NCBI GenBank assembly: GCA_007449985.2
Contig: VIIQ02000629.1
Coordinates: forward strand, 62,001 to 126,000
Origin: Desmodesmus armatus
Lineage: Eukaryota > Chlorophyta > Chlorophyceae > Sphaeropleales > Scenedesmaceae
Reading direction: 5' to 3'
DNA: 64,000 nt
Both the position numbers and the translations under genes were made by a program. The first letter of the stretch is position 1. Each line of letters opens with the position of its first letter. Under the pieces are notes generated by a model that saw only the letters and a list, made by a program, of their open reading frames with translations, was not told the DNA's origin and ran no database searches. This document shows positions 1 through 12,200 of the stretch, piece after piece.

Positions 1-1
1 T

Positions 2-277
2 GGCAAAACCTTTCCACTTACTTATCTTGCAACTCCAACAATACATGATTGTGTTGCTGCTGACCGCGTTGATGTACGCACAGGCAGGTCTAGAGGCAGC
101 GTGGTCGTGACTCCCGAGGGCACCATACAGCTGCAATACAGCTGGGCAGACCCCCACGGTGGCACTGGAGTTGATGAGTTCAGCATCGATCACAATGGAC
201 AGCTGAGACTGTGCACCACAGCCACAGTGGCGGGCAAGTCTGTGCAGTACTGCCAAGTGTACAACAGGAAGGGTTGA
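2..277 (+). CDS. 3' end of lipocalin-like protein (partial)
   Basis: The frame starting at base 2 is open for 91 codons up to TGA at 275-277, and the start lies outside the window. The sequence reads as a beta-rich tail: an S-W-A-D-P-H-G-G-T-G turn, then D-E-F-S-I-D, then a final strand ending Y-C-Q-V-Y-N-R-K-G. Alternating hydrophobic strands and a closing Q-V-Y-x-R-K strand resemble small lipocalin-like plastid or secreted proteins of green algae. That resemblance is by eye only and no ligand can be named. A possible acceptor (CACAG, ending at 83) lies inside the frame, so part of the 5' piece could be intron, but the frame stays open across it. It converges on the coatomer gamma gene. Confidence 0.65.
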   Translation, partial: GKTFPLTYLATPTIHDCVAADRVDVRTGRSRGSVVVTPEGTIQLQYSWADPHGGTGVDEFSIDHNGQLRLCTTATVAGKSVQYCQVYNRKG

Positions 278-803
278 GTGAAGGGGTCAAAGGGGAGCAG
301 CAGGGAATGAGGGACCCCTGAAGAGCCACAGCTGCAGCGGCTGTCACTGTGACAAACTGCGCAGCATCAGCTGCTTGCTGCTGCTGGCGTGATAGTACCT
401 GGGGGATGCAGCAGCAACAGATGCAGGTGGAGGTGATGACATTGCTGCGTGCGCAGCTGATGACAGCCGTGCGGCTGTACCACCCACTGCACGGCAGCAG
501 CAGCATCGTAGCAGCGCCTCTCCATTTCGGCCAAAATGATCCTGCGGCACGTTGATTGTACAGCAAACGCAAGGGCTGCGGCCTTGAGTGATGCCCGCCA
601 ACACACTGGTGTACCATGACGCTTGTGTTGCTGCCGTTGAGGGGTGCAGCATGGGGGTTGTGATGTCTTCGTATCTCTTTACTATCTTGTGTCCTTATCG
701 TTTGTTCATTTTGATCCTTTTTTGTGCATAGTTGTTTGTTTTGAGCTGAGTCATTGACATATCGTGCTGCTGTGTCACCGGGCACAGCCTGGCAACGATT
801 GCC

Positions 804-808
804 TGTAA
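804..808 (+). terminator. TGTAA poly(A) signal, left-edge gene
   Basis: TGTAA is the usual chlorophyte poly(A) signal. This copy lies about 530 bases after the stop at 277 on the same strand. It is a short motif, so chance occurrence is possible. Confidence 0.4.
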
Positions 809-1079
809 TTCGGGTACACGTTGGTTACTCAGGAAACACAGTCTACCTGAATTGACTGCTATGTTGCTTTAATGTGTGCAAATGGACAGGTGTGTGCCCA
901 GCAAAGGCACCTGCCTTGTCTGCATCTGCAAGCTTCCCACAGGGCCAGCTGCCAAAGCCGTTTGTCACAAAGGCACAGGTGCTGCTGCAGATGTATAAAG
1001 CAGACCCCTCGCTGCACATGCACAAATCAGCACTTCGGCATGATGCAGCTAGATACCCGCATTCACCAAGCCCAAAAAG

Positions 1080-1084
1080 TTACA
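1080..1084 (-). terminator. TGTAA poly(A) signal of coatomer gamma gene
   Basis: TTACA on the given strand, hence TGTAA on the minus strand, about 180 bases past the coatomer gamma stop. Spacing suits a 3' UTR end in a green alga. Confidence 0.5.
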
Positions 1085-1264
1085 AAAGCCAGCAAACTGG
1101 GCAAGTTGTTGGGATGCAGCCCAGCATTGCAGCCACTGCTGCTGCAGACTGCTGCACATGTTTTCACCCCATACAACCCTGCAAAGGACCTGCCCGCCCG
1201 CTGCAACACCATCACCACCACCGCTGCTGCAACAGCTGCCGAGACAACATTCGCAGCAGCGCTC

Positions 1265-4200
1265 TCAAGCATCCTGGATGATTGCATGCACCGTTTCACT
1301 CACAGCTTCACTGTCACCTCTGCTGACAACCTTCATGGCCACCTCCCCGTCCCCGCTCATGCCAAATGACAACCTGCAGCACAGACACCAGCACACACGT
1401 GACGGGCTTTGAGTGCATCGAATCGGCCGGCCTGCAGCAGCTGTTCGTGCAGCTGCATCGTCATGCCTGCTGAGATGTTCTCTGTCAGTGCTAGCACCCC
1501 ACAGGGCTCACGGGCACCACAGCAACCTCCAACTACATCATGAGTTGGATACGTCGTGTCAGCAGCTGCACCCACCTGACAAGGGCGCGCTCATCACTTG
1601 GGAACTGCCCAGACAGCAGCACTGTGTGGCTGCGTGCGTGTGGTGGAACGGCCTCAGTGCCCTCACAGGGGTGCATGCCCAGGATGGACATCACAGTCTC
1701 AACGGTGTCCTACAGACAGAAGGGACATCAGCAGGTCCTTCAGTGAACATAATGCCGCTGCAATTCGCCCAAAGTGTTCACTTGTAACACAAAAACATGA
1801 TGGATACAAACTTGATGACTAACAAGCTCCATGTATGGCAACAAGGTGAAATTGTCCCTATATACACAACGCACCTGCTGGAAAAGCCTGCACTGATAAT
1901 GATGATGATGCAGTCAACCCAAGTACTCCTGGTATAGGGGTGTTCGGCGTAGCTCACTGGTGAGGCTCTGCCTCGGGCCCCGGCAACTGGATTTTGCCTG
2001 CGCTGTGTGCAGCCGGTGGGAGCCCCCCCCCCCCCCTCTGTTGAAACAAAACAAATCAACGTCAGCCACACACCTGCAGGTTGTCCCTGTGCCCCAGGCC
2101 GTAGTCGTCCTCGCGCTCACTCTCTGACGGCAGCTCCTCCCACACCGCCCTGAAGTTGCCCACAGGAGAGGGCTTGACGTAGTCAGCCCCAGTCACCTCC
2201 AGGTCCTCCAGCTACAACAGCAGGACAGGAACAACAGCAGCGACACCAAACACTAGGTCAAACCACTCGTACGTCTTCTCCTACTGCTACGTACTCTGCA
2301 AACCAACTGAAACCTGTACCTTTGCCAAGTCTAGGCCTTCCAGTTGTGGCAGGACGCATTACCCGCACTGACTATACTCCACAAAGTGAAGTCCTGTGCC
2401 GAAGAACAATCAGGTCATGCACTGTCTGCCTAAGCAATAGGCTCGCACAACCATCAAGATAAAGGAAGTTATGCAGCAGCATCACCTGCAATAGTGAATC
2501 ACAAGCGTTCACACTGCTTGGCACATTAAACACCTAAACGCCCTGCGCAAACCCAGCCAATGCAACATACAACAGCCGCAAAGCGGGCCCCACCCCAAGA
2601 CAAAACATACGCCTACCTGGTACTCGTCTTCATACCCGTCCTCCTCCGCCTCCCCTGTTGAGGGGTCGATCTCCTTCACCTTGAACTTCAGCACGTTGGC
2701 AATCTTGCCTGCTGCAAGGCTGCCCTGTGGCCGAGCCAGGATGGTGAAGCACTGGCCAACCTGCACACACAGAGTGACGGGCGGCACACAAAGCGTCACA
2801 TGCAAGGTGACAGGGACTGACGCAATGCTGGGGGAGGGGGGGCCTCGTCAACACTGGGGGAAGGGTGCTGACTGCTGCATGCCCGGCAGCTGTTGCAATT
2901 GTTGGATAGTTCCCCAAACCACCATCTGCTGGCCTGCGCTAGCCTGACTGCAGAGTGTCACCGGACACGGCCGGGACAACTGTGTGTGCAAACTCAACAA
3001 CATACTGCTGGGTGTGTGAGCAGCAGGGCCAGCAAAACATTGCCAGCTCTCACCTCGTTGAGGGGCATCACTGTCAGCGGCAGCACAGACTCAGCTTCAA
3101 AGTCCTCCTGCAGGGCAGGCAGAGTGCGATGCAGCATGTCAGGAGTCCACAAATTGAGTGCAGGTGGCACAGGGTGTGATGGTGCAGGGGGCGTGCAGGT
3201 GCAACATGCCTGCACCAGACACAGGCCTGTCTGAGCAGCAGCTGCTGCAGACCCCAGCATCATCCAGGACAGCAGCTGTGTCCGGGGCGCTGTCACATTC
3301 CAACACCCGCTCAACACAGTCAACAAGCAGCAACATACACAAGGGGCATGCATACACTGCAGGTCCACCGGTGCAAGGCCCCTTCCCTGAGAATGCTTGT
3401 GTAGCTAGCATACTACGAACATGCAAGTCACATGCAAGCAATCTATGAGGCACACCGACAATTCTGACAATATGTGTATGTGTTCCTCACCGCGTCTGCG
3501 AGGTCCATGAGCACCGTCACGTTCTCCAGGCGCTGCTCCTTGATGGTGTTGGTGCAGTTGAACTGGACCACCAGGTGCGCGGGGAACACGTGCTTGATGG
3601 CGTGGATCACATACTCAGTGTCCTCCTCAGTCAGCCTGTGAGGCAGGAGTGGGGAAAAACAATGAATGTCGTGTGTTTGTGTCTGAAAGAGTAAGAGAGG
3701 TAACTTGACTGCAAGCGCCCAGCAGGCGAATGCCGAAGGAACCAGGCACACGACAACTTCTCCGCACCCGCCCTGTATTACCGGCATGGCCCTGACAAGC
3801 TGACAGGCAACACACGTGCCAGCGCCCCTGACCACCCCAGACCTTGCAGCGACGTCATCCACAACACCTACATTCACCCTGCAAGACCCTCCCACCTGAC
3901 AGGCGCCGAGCTCCTGAACAGCTTGCCCATAGCAGCGAACTCCGGCCGCGCCTTGACAAGTGCCTCGTACTGCGCAGCAGCCGCTGCAGCTCCGCCGTCC
4001 GACCCAGCTGCTGCTGCGGCCCCGTAGCTGGCGCCACCCACTGCTGCTGCTGAGGCCGCTGCTGCTGAGGCCATGCTGCCTGCTGCACCCTTTGGCGGCA
4101 GCTTGGGCTCGGGGGCCACCTTGGGGACGGTGTCCTGCAGGACCAGGGGACACAGCAGCAAAGTCGGCAACACAAAACAACAATTCCTGCACAAGTTGCT

Positions 4201-7200
4201 TGAACCATGTCTTGGACAACCCAGCTGTGACGCATCAACCCGCAGCTCAACAATGCAACCTCCGGCGTCCACAATCCTGTGATAGACAGGCCCCACGACC
4301 CCCTCAACATGCGCAGCGTACCACGTCGAAGGGCTGCTGCGTGTCGTCCACGTCCAGGTAGCCCCGCAGGCTGGACTCAAATGCGGCCAGGTTGATGTCC
4401 AGGTCTGTGGAGATGGCACCCACACCACCGGCGCCCCCCTGTAGCTGAGTCAGGTGCAGCATGGCGCGGTCACGGACCTGTGGGTGGACACACTCACAGA
4501 CACGCACGGGGAATCGCTTGCCTTGGTAGCAGTAGTACTAGCAAGCTGAAAGTATCCAACTCAGTGTGAGGAACATTCAGTTAATGCGACACGCCACCCC
4601 GGTGGGCGTATCCTCTGCTTCAGTTGCCTCAGTAGACTGCCCAGCGCAGAACTGTGCCAAGCCTGTCAGCCAACTGTCAACAGGTCTGCATGCGTGAGCA
4701 AGGCAGCCAGCCAGGCAGCCCACCTCGTCATCATTGTCGTACAGTGCGCGCTTCAGGAGGACCACGACACGCGGGCACAGCTCAGGCACCTGCAGGACAA
4801 GGTGCAGGGTGTGGTGTTGAATGTGCATTGCCTTGTCAGGCCCAGTGAGGGCTGACGCCACCTGCATGCTATGGTTGTGCACCCAGTCACCAGACTCACG
4901 ACTTGCCCATTGGACGCTGCTTTGCTGCCACGTGCCAGTATGTTAAGCAGCGAGGATACAAGTATAGCTAGCATGTAGGCAACATATCAGTTACATGCAA
5001 GCAGTTCTATGAGGCATATCACATATCACGTATGTGCATGCATCATCCCTGGTCCTGCCCAGTGCAGCAGCTTGCAGCAGCTTGCAACAGCTGTCTGTTC
5101 AAGGCAAAGGGCAGTGTACAGCAGGCCCACCTTGGCACCAAAGTTTGCCAGGGCGCTGACTGCTGCTGCGCGCACGGTCGCATTCTCCAAGATGATGCGG
5201 TTGTAGATGTAGCGGATGTACCTGCAGGCGCAGTTCAGAACATGTTCACGATGTGACCCAAGCCACATAGGTTTACCTTAACAGCCGCCAGTACATACTA
5301 GTATATAGAGGAAGTCGACATGTCAGGCTTGCCAATTCGGTGCCCACTGTCAGTGCGCCCCAACAGGCACATGGAAACATTTTACTTAGTGCAGTTGGTA
5401 TAGGGTCACGCTGTGTGCTTTCATACTGTCCTTGTGTCGTGTATCGATGTGTGGCACTGCCTCTGAATGCGTCCAGACTCAGTGCCCACATCTCGATACA
5501 CGACACAAGGACAGTTTGAAAGTACACAACACAGCATGCCACCAACAGCATCCATTTCAAGCTTCAAAACACCCCACAGGTGCTCGATGCATGGTGAAAG
5601 GCCACAGCAATAGACTGGTTGACTCCCCGCCCCCCTGACAAACTCTCCCCACACCACCCCCCAAACCACACCATGGTCCCGCGGAGAGCCCACCTGCTTG
5701 GCTCTTTGGTGGTAGGTGCCTCCTGCCCCAGCAAGTGCAGCACCTGGACACTGAGGAAGGTGAACTCACAGTCCTCGATGAACTCACACAAGTGAGCCAG
5801 GCCAGCCTCACGTGCGTCAGGGATCTCCTGCGGGGCGCAGTGGCATGTGAGCAAAGAAGTGTGTTGCATGCGTGAACAAAGCAGCTACGCTGCAGGCGGA
5901 CCACAGAGACGGTGGGTGTGCAAACCAGCGGGTGCGCGGCGGTTGGAATGATATGAAGGAGTGGTCATATGGCAAGCAGTAGAAGCAACAGCCAAAGGTG
6001 TTGGCGCCGACTGTGCAGCACCGTAAAGTGACGTGGAACGGCGACTGCTGAAATGCCAGGGAAAGGAGCAAAGGCCTGCGGTTGACTGTACTGGCGCCTT
6101 GAGCAAGTAGCATTGCCGGCGGCCTCTTGCGCTGACAACCTGGTCAGCTATCAGACAGCCCTACAGGTGCAACACGAATTTGTGCTAGCAAAAAGGAGCA
6201 TTCCCGGGAGATACGACCACCACACCTGGATGAGGGCAAGGATGGCGTTGATGATGGACTTCTTGTACTCAAAGCCGCCCTCCTCGCGCAGGATGTTGCT
6301 CAGGAAGTTCATCAAGCTGCGGTGCTTCGCAGGGAACTTCAGGCACAGCGCGCGGATGGCCTCGACCACGACCATCTTGAAGTCATCTGCAGTGCAGGAC
6401 ATCACATGTCCATGCATATGCATCGTTGATCAAAAAAATTAGGTTGTGCGTGCAGCCCAGCAGCCACACAGTGCCAAACTATGCTGCATGCAGCATTGCT
6501 GCCCAATGATGTACTGACCAAGTAACATGCTGCATGCACGCTGCACATGCTGGGGTGGCAGCGGCGCAAGGCCTGCCCACCTGCGATGTCGGACATGAAG
6601 CCGCCAATCTGCTTCAGCAGCTTGTCCACGCTGCCCTCGTTGCCTGCGACACAGAACCACCAGTGCACAACGCATGGTGACATAGATAGCACGTTGAATA
6701 TACTGTGCGTGCGCAAAACACCAGTGAGCTGCATTGTCGGTGAGCGCGGGTACAGGCGTGGGGGGGGGGCACAAAACACTGATGTGGCTGCCATCCCACG
6801 AGGGGCAAAGCTACTGGCTGAACGCGTGCTTTGCCCTTTTCATGACTGGTTGTATTTACACAGGGTTCACTGACAAGAGAAGGGCAGGTGCACAAGTGCA
6901 GCTCAGGGCTGCTTCCGGATGGCTGCAGCCCGCCGGCACCTGCAAGCCCATGAACATCCTGCGACCGCACTTTTACCCAACACGCATGCTGCACATGTGC
7001 GCACCTGTCTTGAGCAGGGTGGTGATGGCCAGCGTTGCTATGCTCCTGTTCTGGTCTGTGATGAGCGCTTCCATGTCGATGTTGCAGTTGGTGACTGCCA
7101 TGGGGTGCGTCATGGCCACGCGGTTGAGGGTGCGCACTGCAGTTGACAACAGACGGTTTGATGTCATTAGTCAACACCGGTGACAGCCGCCCTCTGGACC

Positions 7201-10200
7201 CCGCATCTGGCGACCCAAACATGCAGGGGGTGCAGTGGCACATGCCACCTCTGAAGAGGGATCCTGCAGTTGCCGCCATGGATACGCCGAGCCAGGGGGG
7301 GGCTACCAACTTCCCTGGGGCCCTGCCAAATCCCCCTCCCCTAGGGCGCATTGCTGACAAGGGCGTGCTGCAAACACCAGACGTTGCACAGGGCCAACAC
7401 GCCTCTTGACCTGCTGTAGAACTGCTAGGTCAACCAACCCCTCCTGTCACACTCCCCAGACTGCCACGCCTCCCTCTCCCTGCGGCTGAGCTCCCTTCCA
7501 CACGCACCTGCTGCAAAGCGCAGGACGGGCTTGCTGCTGCTCAGGAACAGCTGCAGCACAGTGATGGCCGGGCTGAGCTCGCGCGCCGTCACGTCCCGCA
7601 AGTTGCAGATGGCGCGTGCTGCCTCAAAGATGACCATCTCTGCCTTGTGCCGCAGGCAGGACTCCAGAAAGTCATAGAAGGGCCGAGCCTCGCCGTTGGG
7701 GCCGGGCTGGCTGTCCGTGATGACCTGCAAAAGGATAGCAGCGACATAGCATGCATTTGCGCGGGCAGCGGTTGAAGAGCTTGTGCACGCTGTACTGCTT
7801 GGTGCTGGCGGCCAGGCGCCACGACTGCGCTACCGGCATGCGCGCTAGCTGCAGACGCGATGCACACGCGCAGTTGGGTAGCCCTGCCATATGACCGACA
7901 AGGCTGTCAACTTCAGGCAGTCCCCGCCACAGCACCCCTGCAATAGCAGACAGTTCCCCTTGACACCCCAGCACCTCCACCTTCTATCAACTGACTGACT
8001 GACTGCGTCAAGGCAAAGCGTGACGGCCATGTCAGGAGCCCAAGCGGCGCCCACAGTGTCCTTCAGTAACAGTATTTGGCTCACCTGGCTGACATACCGC
8101 ACCAGTAGGCACTGGGCCAGTGGGCTCTTGATGGCTGAGCGCGTCAACTGGCTCACCAGCTTGCTGACTGCCAGACGGTCACTCGCCCTGCAAGGTAGGT
8201 GGCAACATCAGCATAAGCATGTACGCTGTCGATGCTGCTGTTGGATGGATCAGACGGGGATTGAGGGCTCATTATGGCGCCAACAGGACGATGAGGACAA
8301 TGAGGGAACGGTATCACAGAACATTGGAGTACCGGAACCAGCTGCGCTCGTGCATGCATTCCTGTGGCCAGCAGCCTGCTGACAAATTGACACGGCAATG
8401 ATATGTGGCCCCCTGTTGCAACACACCTGAGCGCATGTAGCAGAGCCACTGCGTGGAACTGCACCATGCTGTGTTTGCTCTGCACGGCCTCCTGCACCTC
8501 GTTCACCCAGCGCTTGATGATCTCCGAGTTCTGCACGCAGCAGCAGCGTGTGGGGAGCGACACAATGCCATTTATCTGGACAGCCGCCAACTTGTTGCAA
8601 ACACCAAGTAAACAAGCAGTAGCAGAGGGCGCATTGCATGCGGCACATGGCAACATCACGCAGCAACACAGGGCGAGGCTGGTGTCAACATGCATACACA
8701 CACACTTTCTCCCCCAGTTGCGCTGCAGAAAGATGCTTTAAACTGTCTGCAACGCGACTGGGGGTTGAGGAGTGCATACATGCGTGTCAACATTCCCTTC
8801 ACCCTGTGCTGCTGCGCAACACCTGCCAGTACGACGAAACTTCCACAAGGCGTCGTCAACAGTGCGGTCTGCTGTGCTGGAGTGTACATGTGCTATGCGC
8901 AGGACAAGCAGAGCCTTGCTAGGTGGTCACACCGCGACTGCTGTCAACACCTGCCTTGGCCGCACCTGTGTTGCCCCTTAGCAACCAGCCCCCATCGCCG
9001 ATACCCAGATCCCTAAAGCATTCATGTGTCAGAGTGCAGCCCTGCCGCGGCCCACACACCCCTGACCGTCGCCTGTACAGCGGGCCCCGCCACCGCATGC
9101 CCACAGGCCTGACCGCAGATACCATCCCCTGCCCTCGCCTGCCCACAAGCGGCCTCACGTTGTGCATGAGGTGCAGTGCGCTGACCAGCACACTGGCGGC
9201 CACCACAGGGCTCTTGTCCACCACTGCCTGCTTGAGGTAGCGCTCTATCTGCGCCAGCAGCTGACTGTCCACAATCTGACATAGCACACGCACAGCATTG
9301 GACCTGCACAGCACAGCAGGCAGCAGCAGCAACAACCGGTATGTCCCCCGCTCACGCCAGCTCCCTGAACCAGCTGGGGCATCAATGCTACAGCTGTGCA
9401 CAACAAACTCAAAAGTCCCAGCATCACCAGCCAGCGCCATCCTGCAGGGAGTCACTGCTTACAACCCTTGGGGCTGTTGTGCCTCCTACTTTGCTGATCC
9501 CCCGCCATGCAATGTGCTGGTGCCATTGTCCTGCTGCCCATGCACAGTCTGCCTTGTATCCTGTAGCCGACAGCTGCTGGCGCAACATTCTGCCTCAAAC
9601 CATCAAACCTGCACCAGCTGCAGCTGCGAGTGTGACACTTCCTCAACCTGGGTAGCCCGTGCAGACTCCTCCTTGCACGTGCTGAGTCTTGTCAGCACCT
9701 ACCTGTAGAGCTCCACTTTGCTGTTCATGTCCTTCATCAGGCTGCTGGTGACAATGATGACCTCATCACTGCCCGGGCAGATGTCCTGCAAGCAGGCCAA
9801 GCACCAAACACACAGCAGTCAGCACCTATCTACGCTGCATATGTATGTGCTCAAAAAGGGTGCGACAGAGCCGTGATTGAGATGTGACGCATTGCTGAAC
9901 AAGGGCGGACAAAGCCCTGTACTGTTTGCCCCACCCACAGCAAACCGTCTTAGCTGCTGTACAGCTGCTTTGCACGGCTGCGGGTGCAGCCCCAGCTAGG
10001 TTGCTGCTGGTGTGTCCTTTCCCAGGGCCCTTGAGTGCCATCGTCAGACCTTGGACTGCCCACTGCCTGCCTTGCACCTCCCCCAAACTGCTGTACTGCC
10101 GCTGCGACAGCTGCACGCACAGCCCCACATCTTGTGCTGCACAGGCCGGTTTCCCTGCTGTTCAACTCCCTGCCTAGCTTCTAGTGGCTGCATTGTGGGC

Positions 10201-11145
10201 ACCACAGTCTCCGGAACAGTATGGCCTGCAGGCGACCTGTGCTGCAAGCACCCATGCTGCATCAACCTTGATGAGCAGGTACACCATGCGCCGCAGATGT
10301 GGGTCCTTGGCCTGGAAGAGCTTAGTGGCTGCAAAGAACACATCTGATGCCTCCTTCTGCAGATCCCAGTGAAAAGATCGCAATAAAGAACATGACACAG
10401 GCTGGTCAGTGCTCCAGAAATTGCCGCCAAAGCTTGCAGCTGGGGTGTGTTGGTCAGGAGGCCCTGTCAGCTGCTTGGGAGTTGCCTGGATGCTGTTGAT
10501 GGACAACTGCTAGCTGCAACAGCTGCCTGACTGCAGCTTATGCTGCAAAGACATAGGGCTGCATGCCTGACCACTATTCTGCCGGCCGCACTGGTGACAG
10601 AACAACACATCCCAGCTGCGAGTCGCACGAACCTTGGTGAAGGTCTCCCCTTGGTGAAGAAGGTACAGCAGCTTGGTGATGACCTGCAAGACAAACAAGC
10701 AGGCTTGTGTAACTGCAGGGCACCGCGGCCACGCCAAGCAATGCTGGTGGGGGTTACAATCCAGAACAACTCACCTGGGAACAGCGGCGCGTGTCTAGGT
10801 TTGGATCATGAAAGATACGTGCTTCCTGCAGCACAGCTCCCTTCTCGATGCCATAGAAGGGCGAGTACTCAACTGCACAATACACAGCACGGCCAAAGCA
10901 GCAACTTGATCAGACCCCCACAGTACGCATGTCCCACGTATGCAGCGTGCTGCTTGACCCAACTGCTGAAACATCGCACGGAAAGCATTTGTAATGCAGT
11001 TCTCTCGCTTGAAACGGCTGGAAACCATGCCAACGGGAGCCACAGTTGCAGCTGTTGGGCACGCACTGTCCTCCTCCCTGTCCTCGTCCTTCTTCCCCTC
11101 TCCACTGCGAAGGGGAGCCGTGCTATCCTGAGCTGTTGCAGCCAT
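1265..11145 (-). CDS. COPG: Coatomer subunit gamma (gamma-COP), complete
   Basis: Gamma subunit of the COPI coat on Golgi-to-ER vesicles. The 23 exons are 11145-11067, 10872-10775, 10683-10633, 10356-10267, 9785-9703, 9303-9159, 8530-8427, 8187-8085, 7724-7508, 7136-7005, 6643-6581, 6386-6226, 5827-5694, 5221-5131, 4789-4724, 4477-4322, 4134-3896, 3635-3491, 3107-3054, 2760-2617, 2211-2074, 1709-1576 and 1373-1265. They sum to 2736 nt (911 aa) with consistent phases and GT-AG introns. The family usually has about 870-890 aa. Residues 27 to about 590 form the adaptin-like trunk, including [12 protein letters not shown] and [18 protein letters not shown]. An Ala-rich hinge follows (exon 17), then the appendage from about 671, with LENVTV, DGYEDEY and [11 protein letters not shown]. 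The ATG at 11145 precedes an acidic stretch seen in the family. The last two exons exist again, inverted, at 53738-54211. Confidence 0.95.
1960..2037 (+). repeat. Dispersed repeat B, copy 1 (C-run end)
   Basis: In coatomer gamma intron 21. It contains TGCCTCGGGCCCCGGCAACT, then GCTGTGTG, then GCCGGTGGGAG followed by 14 C. A close copy lies at 32845-32930, also in an intron of a minus-strand gene and also ending in a C-run just below a donor. No open frame. Confidence 0.6.
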
Positions 11146-12200
11146 CTGCAGGCCTACTTTTGGACTGTTCAGAGATCTACTCCCTCAACTGAATCATGCT
11201 GCAAACCGATGTGTGCTGCCCAGGCCGACTTCGGACAGAAACTTTTGCAACGATCAGCACCAGATCATCACTGTGGCCTGAGTGAATGATTCCCCAGAGT
11301 GCACTGGTGGTACCCTCCCCAGGTTTTTGTGCTCCAGGCTAGGCCCTGCCCAGGCCCCTGACCCAAGGAAGGGCATGGCCCGTGTATCGTAATGGATGTC
11401 TGTGTTGTCCTTGACGGCCATACTGCAGGCACTTCACCCTGCCATCACATTTCAACTTGGCACACAGCACCCAACCATCCCAGTTAGCAGGAACAGTGCT
11501 GCGGTGATGGTGCAATTGCCAGTGCCCTGTGCAAATGTATTGTACTTACTTCGTGCTGCTGTAACTACACTGCTGTGCTGATAGGGCGTCTAGTATCCAC
11601 CCAATCAAACAGCCCCCCCCCCCCCCTCCAGCAGCTCAAGCACCTAGCAACCACCTGGCCAGCCCGGTTTCAGAAGTTCCAGGGGCCATCATACATGTCT
11701 GATGTGCATTTGAAGGCTCATCAGTCTGGCCAACCAGCCAAAAGCTGGCCTGCAAAGGTTGCTGCCTGGCAGAGGTTGCAAACGCCTGGACTGGCATGGG
11801 GTGCGTTGTACCACAGCAGCACGTACGCAGTACCTTGGCGCCTACCAGTATGATGCTCACCCAGCCGGGGCAAAGCAGCTGTGACAGTGGAGATGCCTGA
11901 GAACCTGTGCTGCTTGAAGAGAGGCTCAGGTTTCGTGCTTCAGAGTTATCCACCTGGCAGTTTGGCGAAGCTCTTGCAGAACCTAGGAGCACTGATCATG
12001 GTCGGGCAGGCATACTTTCAACGGTCTGCCCCTGCCACAGCTTCCAGTAAGAAACCGTCTTGGGATACCAGTCCTTGTCAGAACCAGCTTGGCATCACAA
12101 CAAGTAACAAGTAGCAACCCCCGTTCATGCTGCAAGCAAAACCACCACAGTGAGGCACAAATGAGTCAAACGTCACAACACCGTCATCACACCAATCTGC
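11146..12200. other. Spacer between importin stop and coatomer start
   Basis: About 1 kb holding the 3' UTR of the transportin-3-like gene and the promoter/5' UTR of the coatomer gamma gene, both on the minus strand. A run of 14 C lies at 11613-11626. I see no gene, no clear TATA box and no TGTAA signal. Confidence 0.5.

Larger units (their letters stand above)
278..1264. other. Convergent intergenic region, two 3' UTRs
   Basis: About 1 kb separates the stop of the left-edge gene from the stop of the coatomer gamma gene on the other strand. Both should be 3' UTR, with a poly(A) signal for each strand. ORFs here are CTG/CAG-driven shadows with no family signal. The part from about 995 upward has a diverged inverted copy at 54212-54490. 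Confidence 0.6.
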